A stretch of DNA of 36,863 nucleotides, from contig JASHTK010000243.1 in NCBI GenBank assembly GCA_030040575.1, positions 1 through 36,863 on the forward strand, in the 5' to 3' direction. Position numbers and translations under genes: made by a program. Source of the stretch: Gammaproteobacteria bacterium. GTDB lineage: Bacteria; Pseudomonadota; Gammaproteobacteria; Steroidobacterales; Steroidobacteraceae. The notes beneath the pieces are model-generated. The model worked only from the letters and a program-made list of their open reading frames with translations, did no database searches and had not been told where the DNA came from. Positions 18,130 through 25,436 of the stretch are shown here, piece by piece. Each line of letters opens with the position of its first letter. The stretch's first letter is position 1.

Positions 18130-18158
18130 ATCATAACCATCGCCCGATATCCGTTCAA
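18130..18158 (-). promoter_or_regulatory. Sigma-70-type promoter of the Met/Cys-rich gene
   Basis: On the minus strand TTGAAC (18153-18158) and TATGAT (18130-18135) are separated by 17 nt. The -10 element lies 16 nt before the ATG at 18113, so the leader would be only about 10 nt. This is the closest match to the housekeeping consensus in the window, suggesting strong or constitutive expression. Confidence 0.7.
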
Positions 18159-18274
18159 TCCGCGGCCGCTTCACCGCGGTTTCATCCAATATAACGGATC
18201 CACGGATGTGATCGCGGACACGCCGCCCGGCGCGTGTTGACGTCTCAAACAGAGGCGCGCGCGACGCTGCGCGC

Positions 18275-18333
18275 ATTTGATACCGAATTGTCACCGCCGC
18301 GGCGCGGCTCCCTCCGCGAGCGGAAATTTGATT
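18275..18333 (+). promoter_or_regulatory. Partial 11-bp repeat array upstream of yeiH
   Basis: Two adjacent good units, atttgataccg (18275-18285) and aattgtcaccg (18286-18296), are followed by two GC-rich degenerate units to 18318. Nine nt further is TTGATT (18328-18333), a weak -10 candidate. It points to yeiH, whose start is about 210 nt downstream; the rest of that stretch (18334-18541) shows no other clear signal. Weaker than the other arrays. Confidence 0.5.
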
Positions 18334-18541
18334 GAGCGCGCTGCGCGGAGCCGCAACATGACGTTTGGCTCTAAGCTCAGTCGAATCGATCATTCAAACA
18401 GCCTTGTCTTTCGAATGCGCGCCGCATACATTTTGAACACGCGAACGGTGATCGAAGAACCATGTGCCTGCCCCGAGCGCAAAGCGCGCCGCGGCGCGCC
18501 GAACCGCTGAGCCCAGCCACGACTACCGAGGGGAGCCACTT

Positions 18542-19936
18542 ATGTCCGCGACCACATCGCCCGCGACCGCCTCGATCCAGCAGGCGCCGAGCCGGCCCGA
18601 GCTGCTCGGCAAGGAGGATTGGTGGGCCATCTGGATCGGCCTCGGGCTCCTCGCCGCCGCCGTGATCCTCTTCTCCTCGGGCTCCAGCATCGGCTGGCTC
18701 GCCCTCGCGCCCGCGAAGTGGCACGCGCTCCCGCAGCTCGGCGCACAGCTCGCGGCCCATGCGGTTCAATACCTCGCGCTCTTCCTGCTCTGGGCGGTGA
18801 TTCTCGGCGTCGCGGTCGCCGCGCTCGGCATTCCGCTGAGCGAGTTTCTCCCCTCCTTTCTCTTCATCTACATCGGCTCCATCGCGATCTTCGCGCTCGG
18901 TCAGTGGGACAAGGCGGACCACTACAACCTCGAGCCGCCGCTCGTCGCGCTCGTGCTTGGGCTTGCGATCGCCAACACCACGCGGCTGCCGCGCTGGCTC
19001 GAGTCCGGCTTCCGCGTCGAGTTCTACATCAAGACCGGCATCGTGCTGCTCGGGGCCACCCTGCCGTTCACGCTGATCCTCTGGGCCGGTCCCGTTGCCG
19101 TCGTGCAGGCCGCGATCGTCTCGCTCGCGACGTTCGGTACGATCTTCTTCGTCGGCAAGCGGCTCGGCCTTGATCGCCGGCTCGCGGCGACCCTCGGCGC
19201 GGGCGGCGCCATTTGTGGAGTGTCCGGCTCGATCGCCATCGCCGGGGCGGTCGGGGCGAAGAAGGAGCACGCACCGATCGCGATCTCCCTCGTGATCCTC
19301 TGGGCGATCGTCTTCATCTTCGCGTTACCGCTCGCCTCCCGCGCGCTGCATCTGCCGACCGGGGTCGCGGGCGCCTGGATCGGAACGTCCGAGTTCGCCG
19401 ACGCCGCAGGCCTTGCCGCCGCGCAGACCTACAGCGACTACGCCGGCCATGTCGCCGGCATCCCCGGACACGCGGACGCCGCCATCAACGCTTACACGCT
19501 GATGAAGGTGATCGGCCGCGACATCTGGATCGGGATCTGGGCGCTCATCCTGTCGATCGTCGCGACGACGCGCTGGGAGTCGACCGGCATCGAAGGCCGC
19601 GCCGGCGCGGGCGAGGTCTGGCGGCGCTTCCCGAAATTCGTGATCGGCTTCCTCATCGCCTCGCTCGTCGTCACGGCGATCGCCCACGGCTATGACTACG
19701 CGAGTTACACGAAGAGCCTCGTGCCGAAGCTCGTCGGGCCGGTGAAGAACCTGCGCACCTGGGCGTTCATCTTCTGCTTCTTCAGCATTGGACTCACCAC
19801 CCGCTTCGCGGACTTCGCCAAGGCCGGCTCCAAGCCGTTCTATGCGTTCACGGCGGGCGTGGTCGTGAACGTCGTCTTGGGCTTTGTGCTCTCCACGCAG
19901 GTCTTCGCGAGCTTCTGGACGGCGCTCGGCCAATGA
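18542..19936 (+). CDS. yeiH: YeiH-family putative sulfate exporter (PSE family)
   Basis: 464 residues from ATG 18542, preceded by GAGGGGAG; the earlier start at 18464 would add a hydrophilic tail with no ribosome site. About ten to eleven hydrophobic helices. The conserved core includes LPFTLILWAGPVAVVQAAIV, GAGGAICGVSGSIAIAGAVGAKKEH and the later SEFADAAGLAAAQTY and LMKVIGRDIWIGIWA. These match the Cons_hypoth698/YeiH family, whose members in taurine and sulfoacetate degraders are proposed sulfite/sulfate exporters. It is about 100 residues longer than E. coli YeiH, mainly at the N-terminus and in loops. Its stop overlaps the start of the next small gene (ATGA). Confidence 0.88.
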   Translation: MSATTSPATASIQQAPSRPELLGKEDWWAIWIGLGLLAAAVILFSSGSSIGWLALAPAKWHALPQLGAQLAAHAVQYLALFLLWAVILGVAVAALGIPLSEFLPSFLFIYIGSIAIFALGQWDKADHYNLEPPLVALVLGLAIANTTRLPRWLESGFRVEFYIKTGIVLLGATLPFTLILWAGPVAVVQAAIVSLATFGTIFFVGKRLGLDRRLAATLGAGGAICGVSGSIAIAGAVGAKKEHAPIAISLVILWAIVFIFALPLASRALHLPTGVAGAWIGTSEFADAAGLAAAQTYSDYAGHVAGIPGHADAAINAYTLMKVIGRDIWIGIWALILSIVATTRWESTGIEGRAGAGEVWRRFPKFVIGFLIASLVVTAIAHGYDYASYTKSLVPKLVGPVKNLRTWAFIFCFFSIGLTTRFADFAKAGSKPFYAFTAGVVVNVVLGFVLSTQVFASFWTALGQ

Positions 19937-20151
19937 GCGTCCGCGTTTCTCCGGTGGCGGCGGCTCTGCGCTGCGCGGACTGCCGCCACTTTTTCAATGC
20001 ACCGCAGCTGCTGGAGGAAAAGATCGCAGGCCTCAAGGTGATGGGATCGGCGTACGGCGCCGTGCGGGTCGGGGACGGGCTGTGCCGGCTTCACGATCGC
20101 TATCTGTCCGCCGACTACCGCTGCGCGCGCTTTGCGCCCCGTGCGGCATAG
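19933..20151 (+). CDS. Small Cys-rich protein coupled to yeiH
   Basis: 72 residues whose ATG overlaps the yeiH stop (ATGA), a sign of translational coupling. Cys residues fall as CADC near the N-terminus (14-17), then GLCRLHDRYLSADYRCARF near the C-terminus. Four Cys and nearby His residues could bind zinc or an iron-sulfur centre. The YeiH partner suggests a role with sulfite or sulfate export, but no function can be given. Confidence 0.75.
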   Translation: MSVRVSPVAAALRCADCRHFFNAPQLLEEKIAGLKVMGSAYGAVRVGDGLCRLHDRYLSADYRCARFAPRAA

Positions 20152-20327
20152 CGCTACCGGTAGGCGCCACCGTGCAGCATCCCCCGAGCCGGGGTCTCAA
20201 GCGACTCCTGCAGTTCATGAGGACCGCCATGGAGGTGTCCGACACGCTCGCGCGAATCGCCGCGGATGCGAACCGCTCGGCGCGCCGCCCTGCCGCCGAG
20301 CCCCCCTCTCCTTCACTCTCGCGGGGT

Positions 20328-20405
20328 GACAATCGGGTGAAATAGCCGATCGTCACCTGCCATGAACAATCGCCATTCGACGGCGCCTGCTCCCTCGCCT
20401 AGCCT
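20328..20405 (+). promoter_or_regulatory. Possible degenerate array and -10 for the sigma-54 activator gene
   Basis: The region holds three GTGAC/GTCAC elements: GGGTGACAATCGGGTGA (20324-20340, inverse orientation, two units 11 bp apart) and GTCACC (20352-20357, forward). TAGCCT (20400-20405) resembles the -10 elements of the clear arrays, and a unit ccattcgacgg lies between. The phasing does not match as well as elsewhere. If this -10 is used, translation must begin at 20449 or 20452. Confidence 0.35.
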
Positions 20406-20451
20406 GTCGAGTATCGAGCGGCAGTCTCAGGTCGCAGAGAGTGGAGTCATG

Positions 20452-21567
20452 ATGAGGGAGTCGGATTCGAGGCTACTGGCGTTTCCGGGCGCCGCGGAGC
20501 TCAGAGCAGCGTCCAAGGTGAAGCCACCGCTCTTCAGCGACCCGCGGTCGCTCGCGGTGCTGGCGTTGCTCGACCGAGTCGCGCCCACCGACGTGACGGT
20601 GCTCTTGAGCGGGGAGACCGGGACCGGCAAGGAGCTTGCGGCGCGCTACATCCACGAGCGCAGCCGGCCCCACGGGCCGTTCGTCGCGGTCAACTGCGGC
20701 GCCTTCAGCGAGAGCCTCGCGGAGGCGGAGCTGTTCGGCCACGAGGCCGCCGCCTTCACCGGTGCGCAGCACGCTCGCCCGGGCTGGTTCGAGGCCGCCG
20801 ACGGCGGCACCTTGTTCCTCGATGAGATCGGCGACATGCCCCTTTACCTGCAGGTGAAGCTGCTGCGCGTGCTGCAGGAGAAGCAGGTCGTGAGAATCGG
20901 CGCGCGCAGGCCGATCCGCGTCGATGTGCGCATCGTCGCGGCGACCAACGTCGACCTCGAGGCCGCCGTGCGGGCGCGGCAATTCCGCCGCGACCTGTAC
21001 TATCGACTGAACGTCGCGACGGTGCAGCTGCCCGCGCTGCGCGAGCGCCCGGGCGACATCGTGCCGCTCGCCCGGCACTTCATCGAGATGCAGGCCCGGC
21101 GGCTCGGGATCGAGGGTGCCGGGCTGTCGCCCGCCGCCGCGCAGACCCTGACGCGCTACTCATGGCCTGGAAACGTGCGGGAGCTCGAGAACGTCGTGAG
21201 CGTCGCCCTCATCATGAGCCGCGGCGGCCTCCTCGAGGCGGGCGATCTGCGCCTCGGCGCTTTCGCCGACGCCTCACCGCAGAGCGCGCAGGCCGATTGC
21301 CCCCCCGCCGATTGCGTTGCGGACAATGCCATCACGACGATCGAGCAGGGCCTACGCGACCTCCTCGATGTCGGCGAGCAGGCGATCTACGAGCGGGTGG
21401 AGCGGCTGCTCCTCAGCACCGCCTTTGGCCATTGCGGCGGCAATCAGGTCCATACCGCCCGGCGACTCGGCATCTCCCGCAACGTGGTGCGCGCGCAGCT
21501 CAAGCGCTTCGGCCTTCTCGGTCGTGAGGCCGCGGCGGCCGCGCTCGGCGACGTGGGCACGGCATGA
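20452..21567 (+). CDS. SfnR-like sigma-54-dependent transcriptional activator
   Basis: 371 residues from ATG 20452 (20449 is also possible); GTGGAG lies just upstream. AAA+ domain with Walker A GETGTGKE (54-61), sigma-54 contact loop AAFTGA (100-105) in place of GAFTGA, Walker B GGTLFLDE (118-125), [11 protein letters not shown] and [11 protein letters not shown] Fis-type helix-turn-helix lies near 335-357 ([19 protein letters not shown]). There is no receiver or GAF domain; the short N-terminus [26 protein letters not shown] resembles SfnR of Pseudomonas, which activates dimethyl sulfone use during sulfur starvation. Its stop lies 3 nt from the stop of the convergent operon. Likely targets are the two sigma-54 promoters at 25.0-25.4 kb. 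Confidence 0.85.
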   Translation: MRESDSRLLAFPGAAELRAASKVKPPLFSDPRSLAVLALLDRVAPTDVTVLLSGETGTGKELAARYIHERSRPHGPFVAVNCGAFSESLAEAELFGHEAAAFTGAQHARPGWFEAADGGTLFLDEIGDMPLYLQVKLLRVLQEKQVVRIGARRPIRVDVRIVAATNVDLEAAVRARQFRRDLYYRLNVATVQLPALRERPGDIVPLARHFIEMQARRLGIEGAGLSPAAAQTLTRYSWPGNVRELENVVSVALIMSRGGLLEAGDLRLGAFADASPQSAQADCPPADCVADNAITTIEQGLRDLLDVGEQAIYERVERLLLSTAFGHCGGNQVHTARRLGISRNVVRAQLKRFGLLGREAAAAALGDVGTA

Positions 21568-21570
21568 CCT

Positions 21571-22050
21571 CTAGACGAACCCGATTGCGCGGCCCGCAAT
21601 CCCCACCCCGAACCACAGCAGCAGCGAGACGGTTGCGGTCGCCCTCGCGAGGATCGGACTCGCATGCTCGGCGGCGGCGACCCGCCGGTAGAGCGTCGCC
21701 TGCACGGTGAGCGCTGCGAGCAGCAGCAGCATCTTCACGTCAAAGGCGCCGTTGTCGTAGTAGTGCTCCGGCCCGCTGAGGAAAATCAGCACCCCGCTCG
21801 TCACGGCCAACGTGAGGCCAGCGCGCATGAGCCGCGCGGGCTCGCGCACGACGCGCGGCACCGTGTGCTCGGTGAGCACGAGCCCGAGCAGCCGCAGGCT
21901 CATCAAGGTGAGCGATGCGAGCAGCAGCAGGAAGCCAAAGACGTGCAGGACCTGCAATCCGGCGATGACGAGGTGGTTCGACTCGCTCACCGCGTGCGAC
22001 AACGCGGTGTGCTGAATGCGGACGACGATGTCGCGGAGCGCGACGCCCAC
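21571..22050 (-). CDS. DUF6644-like integral membrane protein, copy 2
   Basis: 159 residues from GTG 22050, 4 nt after the preceding stop. Four hydrophobic segments (LVIAGLQVLHVFGFLLLLASLTLM, LTLAVTSGVLIFLSG, VKMLLLLAALTVQATLY, ATVSLLLWFGVGIAGRAI). The order and motifs parallel the preceding gene: ESNHLVIAGLQVLHVFGF here against ESRYLFPIFEGTHLLSLS there, VLIFLSG against VVVFLSG, and a final W-x-G-x-x-G-R/C-G-R-x. The pair therefore appears duplicated and may form a heterodimer. Last gene of a minus-strand operon. A His and Arg in the helices could bind haem or a quinone, but this is speculation. Confidence 0.75.
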   Translation of the reverse strand: MGVALRDIVVRIQHTALSHAVSESNHLVIAGLQVLHVFGFLLLLASLTLMSLRLLGLVLTEHTVPRVVREPARLMRAGLTLAVTSGVLIFLSGPEHYYDNGAFDVKMLLLLAALTVQATLYRRVAAAEHASPILARATATVSLLLWFGVGIAGRAIGFV

Positions 22051-22054
22051 GGGC

Positions 22055-22561
22055 TCATCCGCCCCAGCGGGGAATGTAGGCGAGCAAGCGCCCGCAGATG
22101 ATGACGAGCATCCAGATCGACATCGATGCGAGCCCCGCACACTTGACGCTGCGCGGCAGCACCTCCGGATTGCCGTCCAGGTCCGCGCGCTTGGCGATCA
22201 CGAGCTCAAAGTAAAGCGCGTTCAGGCCGCCGAGTGCGACCAGCACCATCTTGATCGTCCACAGGGGGCTTGCCATGACGGTCGCGGCCTCCGACCAGAA
22301 CACGAGTCCTCCGGAGAGGAAGACCACCACGAAGCCTCCGAGGGCATAGGGACGCAGCTGGCGCAGGACTTCCGTGACCGGAACGTGGCGCAGAATCAGG
22401 CCCATCAGGCGCAAGTCGGTGAGGATGATCAATCCGACCGAGAACGACAAAGACAGCAGATGCGTGCCTTCGAAGATCGGAAAGAGGTAGCGGGACTCGG
22501 CGATCGCATCGCCGATCTGAGAGTCCTGCAGCCGCTCCGCGAGCTCGGTGAGCACCGACAT
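22055..22561 (-). CDS. DUF6644-like integral membrane protein, copy 1
   Basis: 168 residues with four predicted helices (THLLSLSFSVGLIILTDLRLMGL, PYALGGFVVVFLSGGLVFWS, LWTIKMVLVALGGLNALYFEL, GLASMSIWMLVIICGRLLAY). Conserved His in EGTHLLSLS and Arg in ICGRLL are shared in position with the downstream paralogue. It starts 37 nt after the second secreted protein gene. I recall this family (DUF6644) beside DUF6152 in other genomes but no function. Confidence 0.78.
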   Translation of the reverse strand: MSVLTELAERLQDSQIGDAIAESRYLFPIFEGTHLLSLSFSVGLIILTDLRLMGLILRHVPVTEVLRQLRPYALGGFVVVFLSGGLVFWSEAATVMASPLWTIKMVLVALGGLNALYFELVIAKRADLDGNPEVLPRSVKCAGLASMSIWMLVIICGRLLAYIPRWGG

Positions 22562-22597
22562 CTTCGCTCGAGCGCCCCGTGCCTCGGTGCCCGGGCC

Positions 22598-23629
22598 TCA
22601 GTGCTCGGCGCGGGATACTGCGACTTGACCGAAGCCGCCGTTGTTCTCGACGCACATCCGCTCGTAATGATCGGCGATCGGCGGCCCGCCGGGATCGTTC
22701 GCCGGCAGCACCTCGTAATCCCACCCATTCGGCTGATCGGCGACGGTGTAGCGGCGCATCGGCACGGTCGCGGTCCACGGACGCGTGTACACCGTCGGAT
22801 CGGTGAACGTCGCGACGTAGTTGAAGCGCTTGCCGTTCGGCGAGAAGATGTACCGCTCGACGACATGCACGTTCTCGCTCGCAAAGTCGCCGGTGCGCCC
22901 GAAGCGTGCCTTCGAGTTGAGATTGTCCACGTCCACGATCAGCGTGTTGCCCTCCCAGTGCCCGCGGGAGTCGCCCATCCAGAGCTTGATGTTCTTCGGT
23001 AGATGCGGCGTGTCGTCGAGCTGGACGATGCGGTGCCCGGAGTTGAAGAGGAACAGCACGTAGCCCGGATACTGGCGGATCTCGAAGCCGTGCCAGTAAA
23101 AGGACTTGGGGATTCCCCCGGGCGCGCAGCGAGCGAACGGCTCGATGTACTGCGGCTTGATCGGGTTGAAGAAGTACGCGAGGAACTCCTGCTGCAAGGC
23201 GCGGGCCCACGGCCGGTACGGGAGCTGCCCGTCGGGCGGATCGCTCACCCGGCTCGGGGCGCGCGTGCTGCGCGGTCCGAGGCGCCGGTTGCGGGCCTGC
23301 GGGTCGCCGGGGATTCCCCCCTGCGGGTCGGTGAAGTTGTCCTGGTTCGCGATGGTGTTCGACCAATCGCCCTCGATGTCCGGTTGTCCGTCGGCGAGGC
23401 GCTTCCCGGTCCACGGACCGGAGAGGATGACCCGCACGGTCTTCTCGCGCCGCGGACCCCGGACTGCCGCGGCCGGAGGATTCGCGGCCTCGGAGGACGC
23501 GGGCGGCGAGGCGGCGCCGGAGGGGGTCGCCGGCGCGGTCTGCGCTCGCCCGGCGACCGGCGCGAGTGCCGCGGCAAGGCCGAGCCCGAGGAGGATCGAG
23601 GTGAGGAGTGCACGCGATCGAGTAGTCAT
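22598..23629 (-). CDS. Secreted protein with GDSRGHWEG motif, copy B
   Basis: 343 residues from ATG 23629, 5 nt after the preceding stop; longer upstream starts would bury the signal peptide (LLTSILLGLGLAAALAPVAGRAQ). After an Ala/Pro-rich linker the mature protein has DGQPDIEGDWSN and KLWMGDSRGHWEGNTLIVDV, then TGDFASENVHVVERY and FNYVATFTDPTVYTRPW. These align segment by segment with the preceding gene product, so the two are paralogues, this one with about 85 more residues. It is probably a beta-rich periplasmic protein of unknown activity. Expressed as part of the sigma-54 operon. Confidence 0.82.
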   Translation of the reverse strand: MTTRSRALLTSILLGLGLAAALAPVAGRAQTAPATPSGAASPPASSEAANPPAAAVRGPRREKTVRVILSGPWTGKRLADGQPDIEGDWSNTIANQDNFTDPQGGIPGDPQARNRRLGPRSTRAPSRVSDPPDGQLPYRPWARALQQEFLAYFFNPIKPQYIEPFARCAPGGIPKSFYWHGFEIRQYPGYVLFLFNSGHRIVQLDDTPHLPKNIKLWMGDSRGHWEGNTLIVDVDNLNSKARFGRTGDFASENVHVVERYIFSPNGKRFNYVATFTDPTVYTRPWTATVPMRRYTVADQPNGWDYEVLPANDPGGPPIADHYERMCVENNGGFGQVAVSRAEH

Positions 23630-23634
23630 GGTCG

Positions 23635-24411
23635 TCACCGGGCGGGGTAGGGGTAGTACTGGTCGTAATCGAGCGTGAAGCAGTAGTTCTCGATCAGGTG
23701 GAAGTTCTTCTCGCGACGGCGGTAGAGCAGCACCTCGAGAGTCCAAGGCCGGCTGAACACGTTCGGATCGCTCAAGGTCGCGCGGTAGTCGAGGGTGTTC
23801 GCATCGAGCAGCGTCCACCGCTCGATCACGTGCAGCGCCTCGGTGTGGAAGTCGCCGGCACGGTCGAGCCAGGTCTCGTCGTTGAAGTCCCTCACGTCCA
23901 CGACGAGCGTGTCCCCCTCCCAGTGGCCGCGCGAATCGCCGAGCCAGAACTCGTTGTCCGTGTCCACGGGGTGCAGCGTGCCGTCGGTGTGGATGTCGCG
24001 GACCGTGTTGCCGAACTCAAACACGAGGGTGAGGTCCTGCGGGCGCTCGAAGATCTGGAACGGCTCGGGGTAGTAGATGTCGCGCGGCGTGCCGAGGGTC
24101 CAGCACTTCAGGCGCGGATCGTCCGTCGCGCGCGCCGAAAAGTTGCGCGCTTTCTGCTCGAGGGCCTTCGGCAGATACGGGATGACGTTGCCCACCACGA
24201 CCCCGGCGCTCGGTGCCGCATCGTCGCGGGCCGAGTGCGGCTCGAGGTCCTCATCCGCGTTGCTGAGGGTCTCCCAGATCCCCGAGAAATCCGGCCTGCC
24301 GTTCGCCAGGCGCGGAATCGGTCCGGCGTCCGCGGCCAACGTGACGGCAGGAGCGATTGCCGCGGCGAGCAATCCGCTCACGAGGGCGGCAGCGAGGCTT
24401 GCGCGAGTCAT
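23635..24411 (-). CDS. Secreted protein with GDSRGHWEG motif, copy A
   Basis: 258 residues from ATG 24411, 6 nt after the DUF6152 stop. Signal peptide (LVSGLLAAAIAPAVTLAAD), then PRLANGRPDFSGIWE, which is the R-x-x-D-G/N-R/Q-P-D-x-S/E-G-x-W opening seen in a large unnamed family of acidobacterial and proteobacterial secreted proteins. The core motif FWLGDSRGHWEGDTLVVDV is followed by GDFHTEALHVIERW and ATLSDPNVFSRPW. Conserved His, Glu and Asp could form an active or metal site. Function unknown; not to be confused with a dehydrogenase. Confidence 0.82.
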   Translation of the reverse strand: MTRASLAAALVSGLLAAAIAPAVTLAADAGPIPRLANGRPDFSGIWETLSNADEDLEPHSARDDAAPSAGVVVGNVIPYLPKALEQKARNFSARATDDPRLKCWTLGTPRDIYYPEPFQIFERPQDLTLVFEFGNTVRDIHTDGTLHPVDTDNEFWLGDSRGHWEGDTLVVDVRDFNDETWLDRAGDFHTEALHVIERWTLLDANTLDYRATLSDPNVFSRPWTLEVLLYRRREKNFHLIENYCFTLDYDQYYPYPAR

Positions 24412-24417
24412 GGGCGA

Positions 24418-24918
24418 CTACCCTTGCGCGGCGCCGGAGGTCCCGGCGGCCGCACCCGAGCCTGCCTTCGGCGGCGGCGGGCTATCTTGCGCTCCACCGG
24501 TCTGGAACGTACGGCCGTCCCCGAGCGTCAACGTGACCGAGTAGCCCCAGTGCCCGCCGTTCTTGGAGCGGTACCCGCGCACGTGCACGCGCGTGCCCGG
24601 CTGCAGGTCCGCCTTGGTGAGGCCCTTGCGCGCGAGCACATTGGGCGCTCCGAACTCAAAGCCCCACTGGGTCACGGTGCCGTCGGTCGCCGGGACGGCG
24701 ACATAGAGCCAGCTGTGCGGGTTGACCCACCGTGCCTTGATCACGACGCCGCTGAGGTCGAAGGGCTGCTCGGCATCGTACTCGGCGGCGAACGCATGAT
24801 GCGCCCGCGCGGGAGCGGATCCGCCGAGAAGCGCGGCGCCGATGAGCACCGGTGCGAGCCCTGCGGCCGCTCGAGCGAGGCCGCTCGGGGATCGTGGAAG
24901 ACGGTTGAGCCATGACAT
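24418..24918 (-). CDS. DUF6152 family periplasmic protein
   Basis: 166 residues from ATG 24918 (GGAG 9 nt upstream); an upstream in-frame start at 25104 lies before the sigma-54 promoter and is rejected. Signal peptide ending ARA, then HHAFAAEYDAEQPFDLSGVVIKARWVNPHSWLYVAV, the DUF6152 hallmark. An OB-like beta barrel with the conserved His pair right at the mature N-terminus suggests metal binding, inferred only. C-terminal Pro/Ala/Gly tail. First gene of the five-gene operon. Confidence 0.85.
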   Translation of the reverse strand: MSWLNRLPRSPSGLARAAAGLAPVLIGAALLGGSAPARAHHAFAAEYDAEQPFDLSGVVIKARWVNPHSWLYVAVPATDGTVTQWGFEFGAPNVLARKGLTKADLQPGTRVHVRGYRSKNGGHWGYSVTLTLGDGRTFQTGGAQDSPPPPKAGSGAAAGTSGAAQG

Positions 24919-25005
24919 GGGTGAGCGCTCCGAGGGAATAAATGGGTCGAGCGCGGCGCCCTCGCTCAATCGCAAGCACCTGAGCGCCGTGCTCCCCCTT
25001 CGCAT

Positions 25006-25021
25006 TGCAAGTGCGGGGCCA
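25006..25021 (-). promoter_or_regulatory. Sigma-54 promoter of the DUF6152 operon
   Basis: On the minus strand TGGCCCC, four bases, TTGCA. Compared with TGGCACG-N4-TTGCA, the -24 GG and -12 GC dinucleotides and their spacing are exact and the -12 block is complete; two bases differ in the -24 block. The start would be near 24995, about 77 nt before ATG 24918. Confidence 0.72.
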
Positions 25022-25200
25022 GAATCGGCCCTCGCGTGCGCCGTCGGCGCCGCACCGGCACCCCGCCCCGAAACGCTTCCTACGTCCCTGATCCATCGAG
25101 GCATTTCCGGCCTGCGCTCGCGCGCGGGGCGGCGCGGCGCGCACTCGGTGGTCGCGCAGCCCGCTCCCGGCTGCTGCCTTTCAAACAGTTAAAGGCGAGC

Positions 25201-25220
25201 GCTGCTGCATTCGCAGCAGC
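25201..25220. promoter_or_regulatory. Inverted repeat, candidate enhancer of the sigma-54 activator
   Basis: GCTGCTGC, ATTC, GCAGCAGC forms a perfect 8-bp inverted repeat. It lies about 180 bp upstream of the TonB-receptor start and about 215 bp upstream of the DUF6152 start, distances typical for enhancer sites of sigma-54 activators, and it is symmetric as expected for a Fis-type dimer. No T tract, so a terminator is unlikely. The rest of the 24919-25436 intergenic stretch shows nothing else I can name. Confidence 0.5.
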
Positions 25221-25366
25221 TCGACCGATCGTCGCGCCCGCCGCCGACGCGGCCGGGGGGTCACGCGCGGCGGCGCGGCCTGCACCGCGGCGCTCGGAAA
25301 ATCCTCGCTCCCTCCACGGCATCCGGCACCGCGGCTCCTCCCGGCCGCACGCCCGCATGCCCGCGC

Positions 25367-25382
25367 TGGTGCGGATCTTGCA
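25367..25382 (+). promoter_or_regulatory. Sigma-54 promoter of the TonB-receptor operon
   Basis: TGGTGCG, GATC, TTGCA: -24 GG and -12 GC at exact spacing, full -12 block, and two mismatches in the -24 block, both transitions. The start would be near 25393, 44 nt before ATG 25437. It diverges from the sigma-54 promoter at 25006-25021. Confidence 0.75.
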
Positions 25383-25436
25383 CCGTGGCGCTTCTGCCTT
25401 GGTATTTGAAGCCCGTGTGAGGGAGTGGCGCGATTC

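Noticed and set aside
20172-20345. Possible 57-codon gene (GTG 20172 or ATG 20217)
   Set aside because: No ribosome site, Pro/Arg-rich tail, and its 3' end lies in the likely promoter region of the sigma-54 activator; not enough support.
20362-20451. N-terminal extension of the sigma-54 activator from ATG 20362
   Set aside because: The extension is Ser/Pro/Gln-rich without a ribosome site, and a proposed -10 element at 20400 lies inside it; GTGGAG supports 20449 or 20452.
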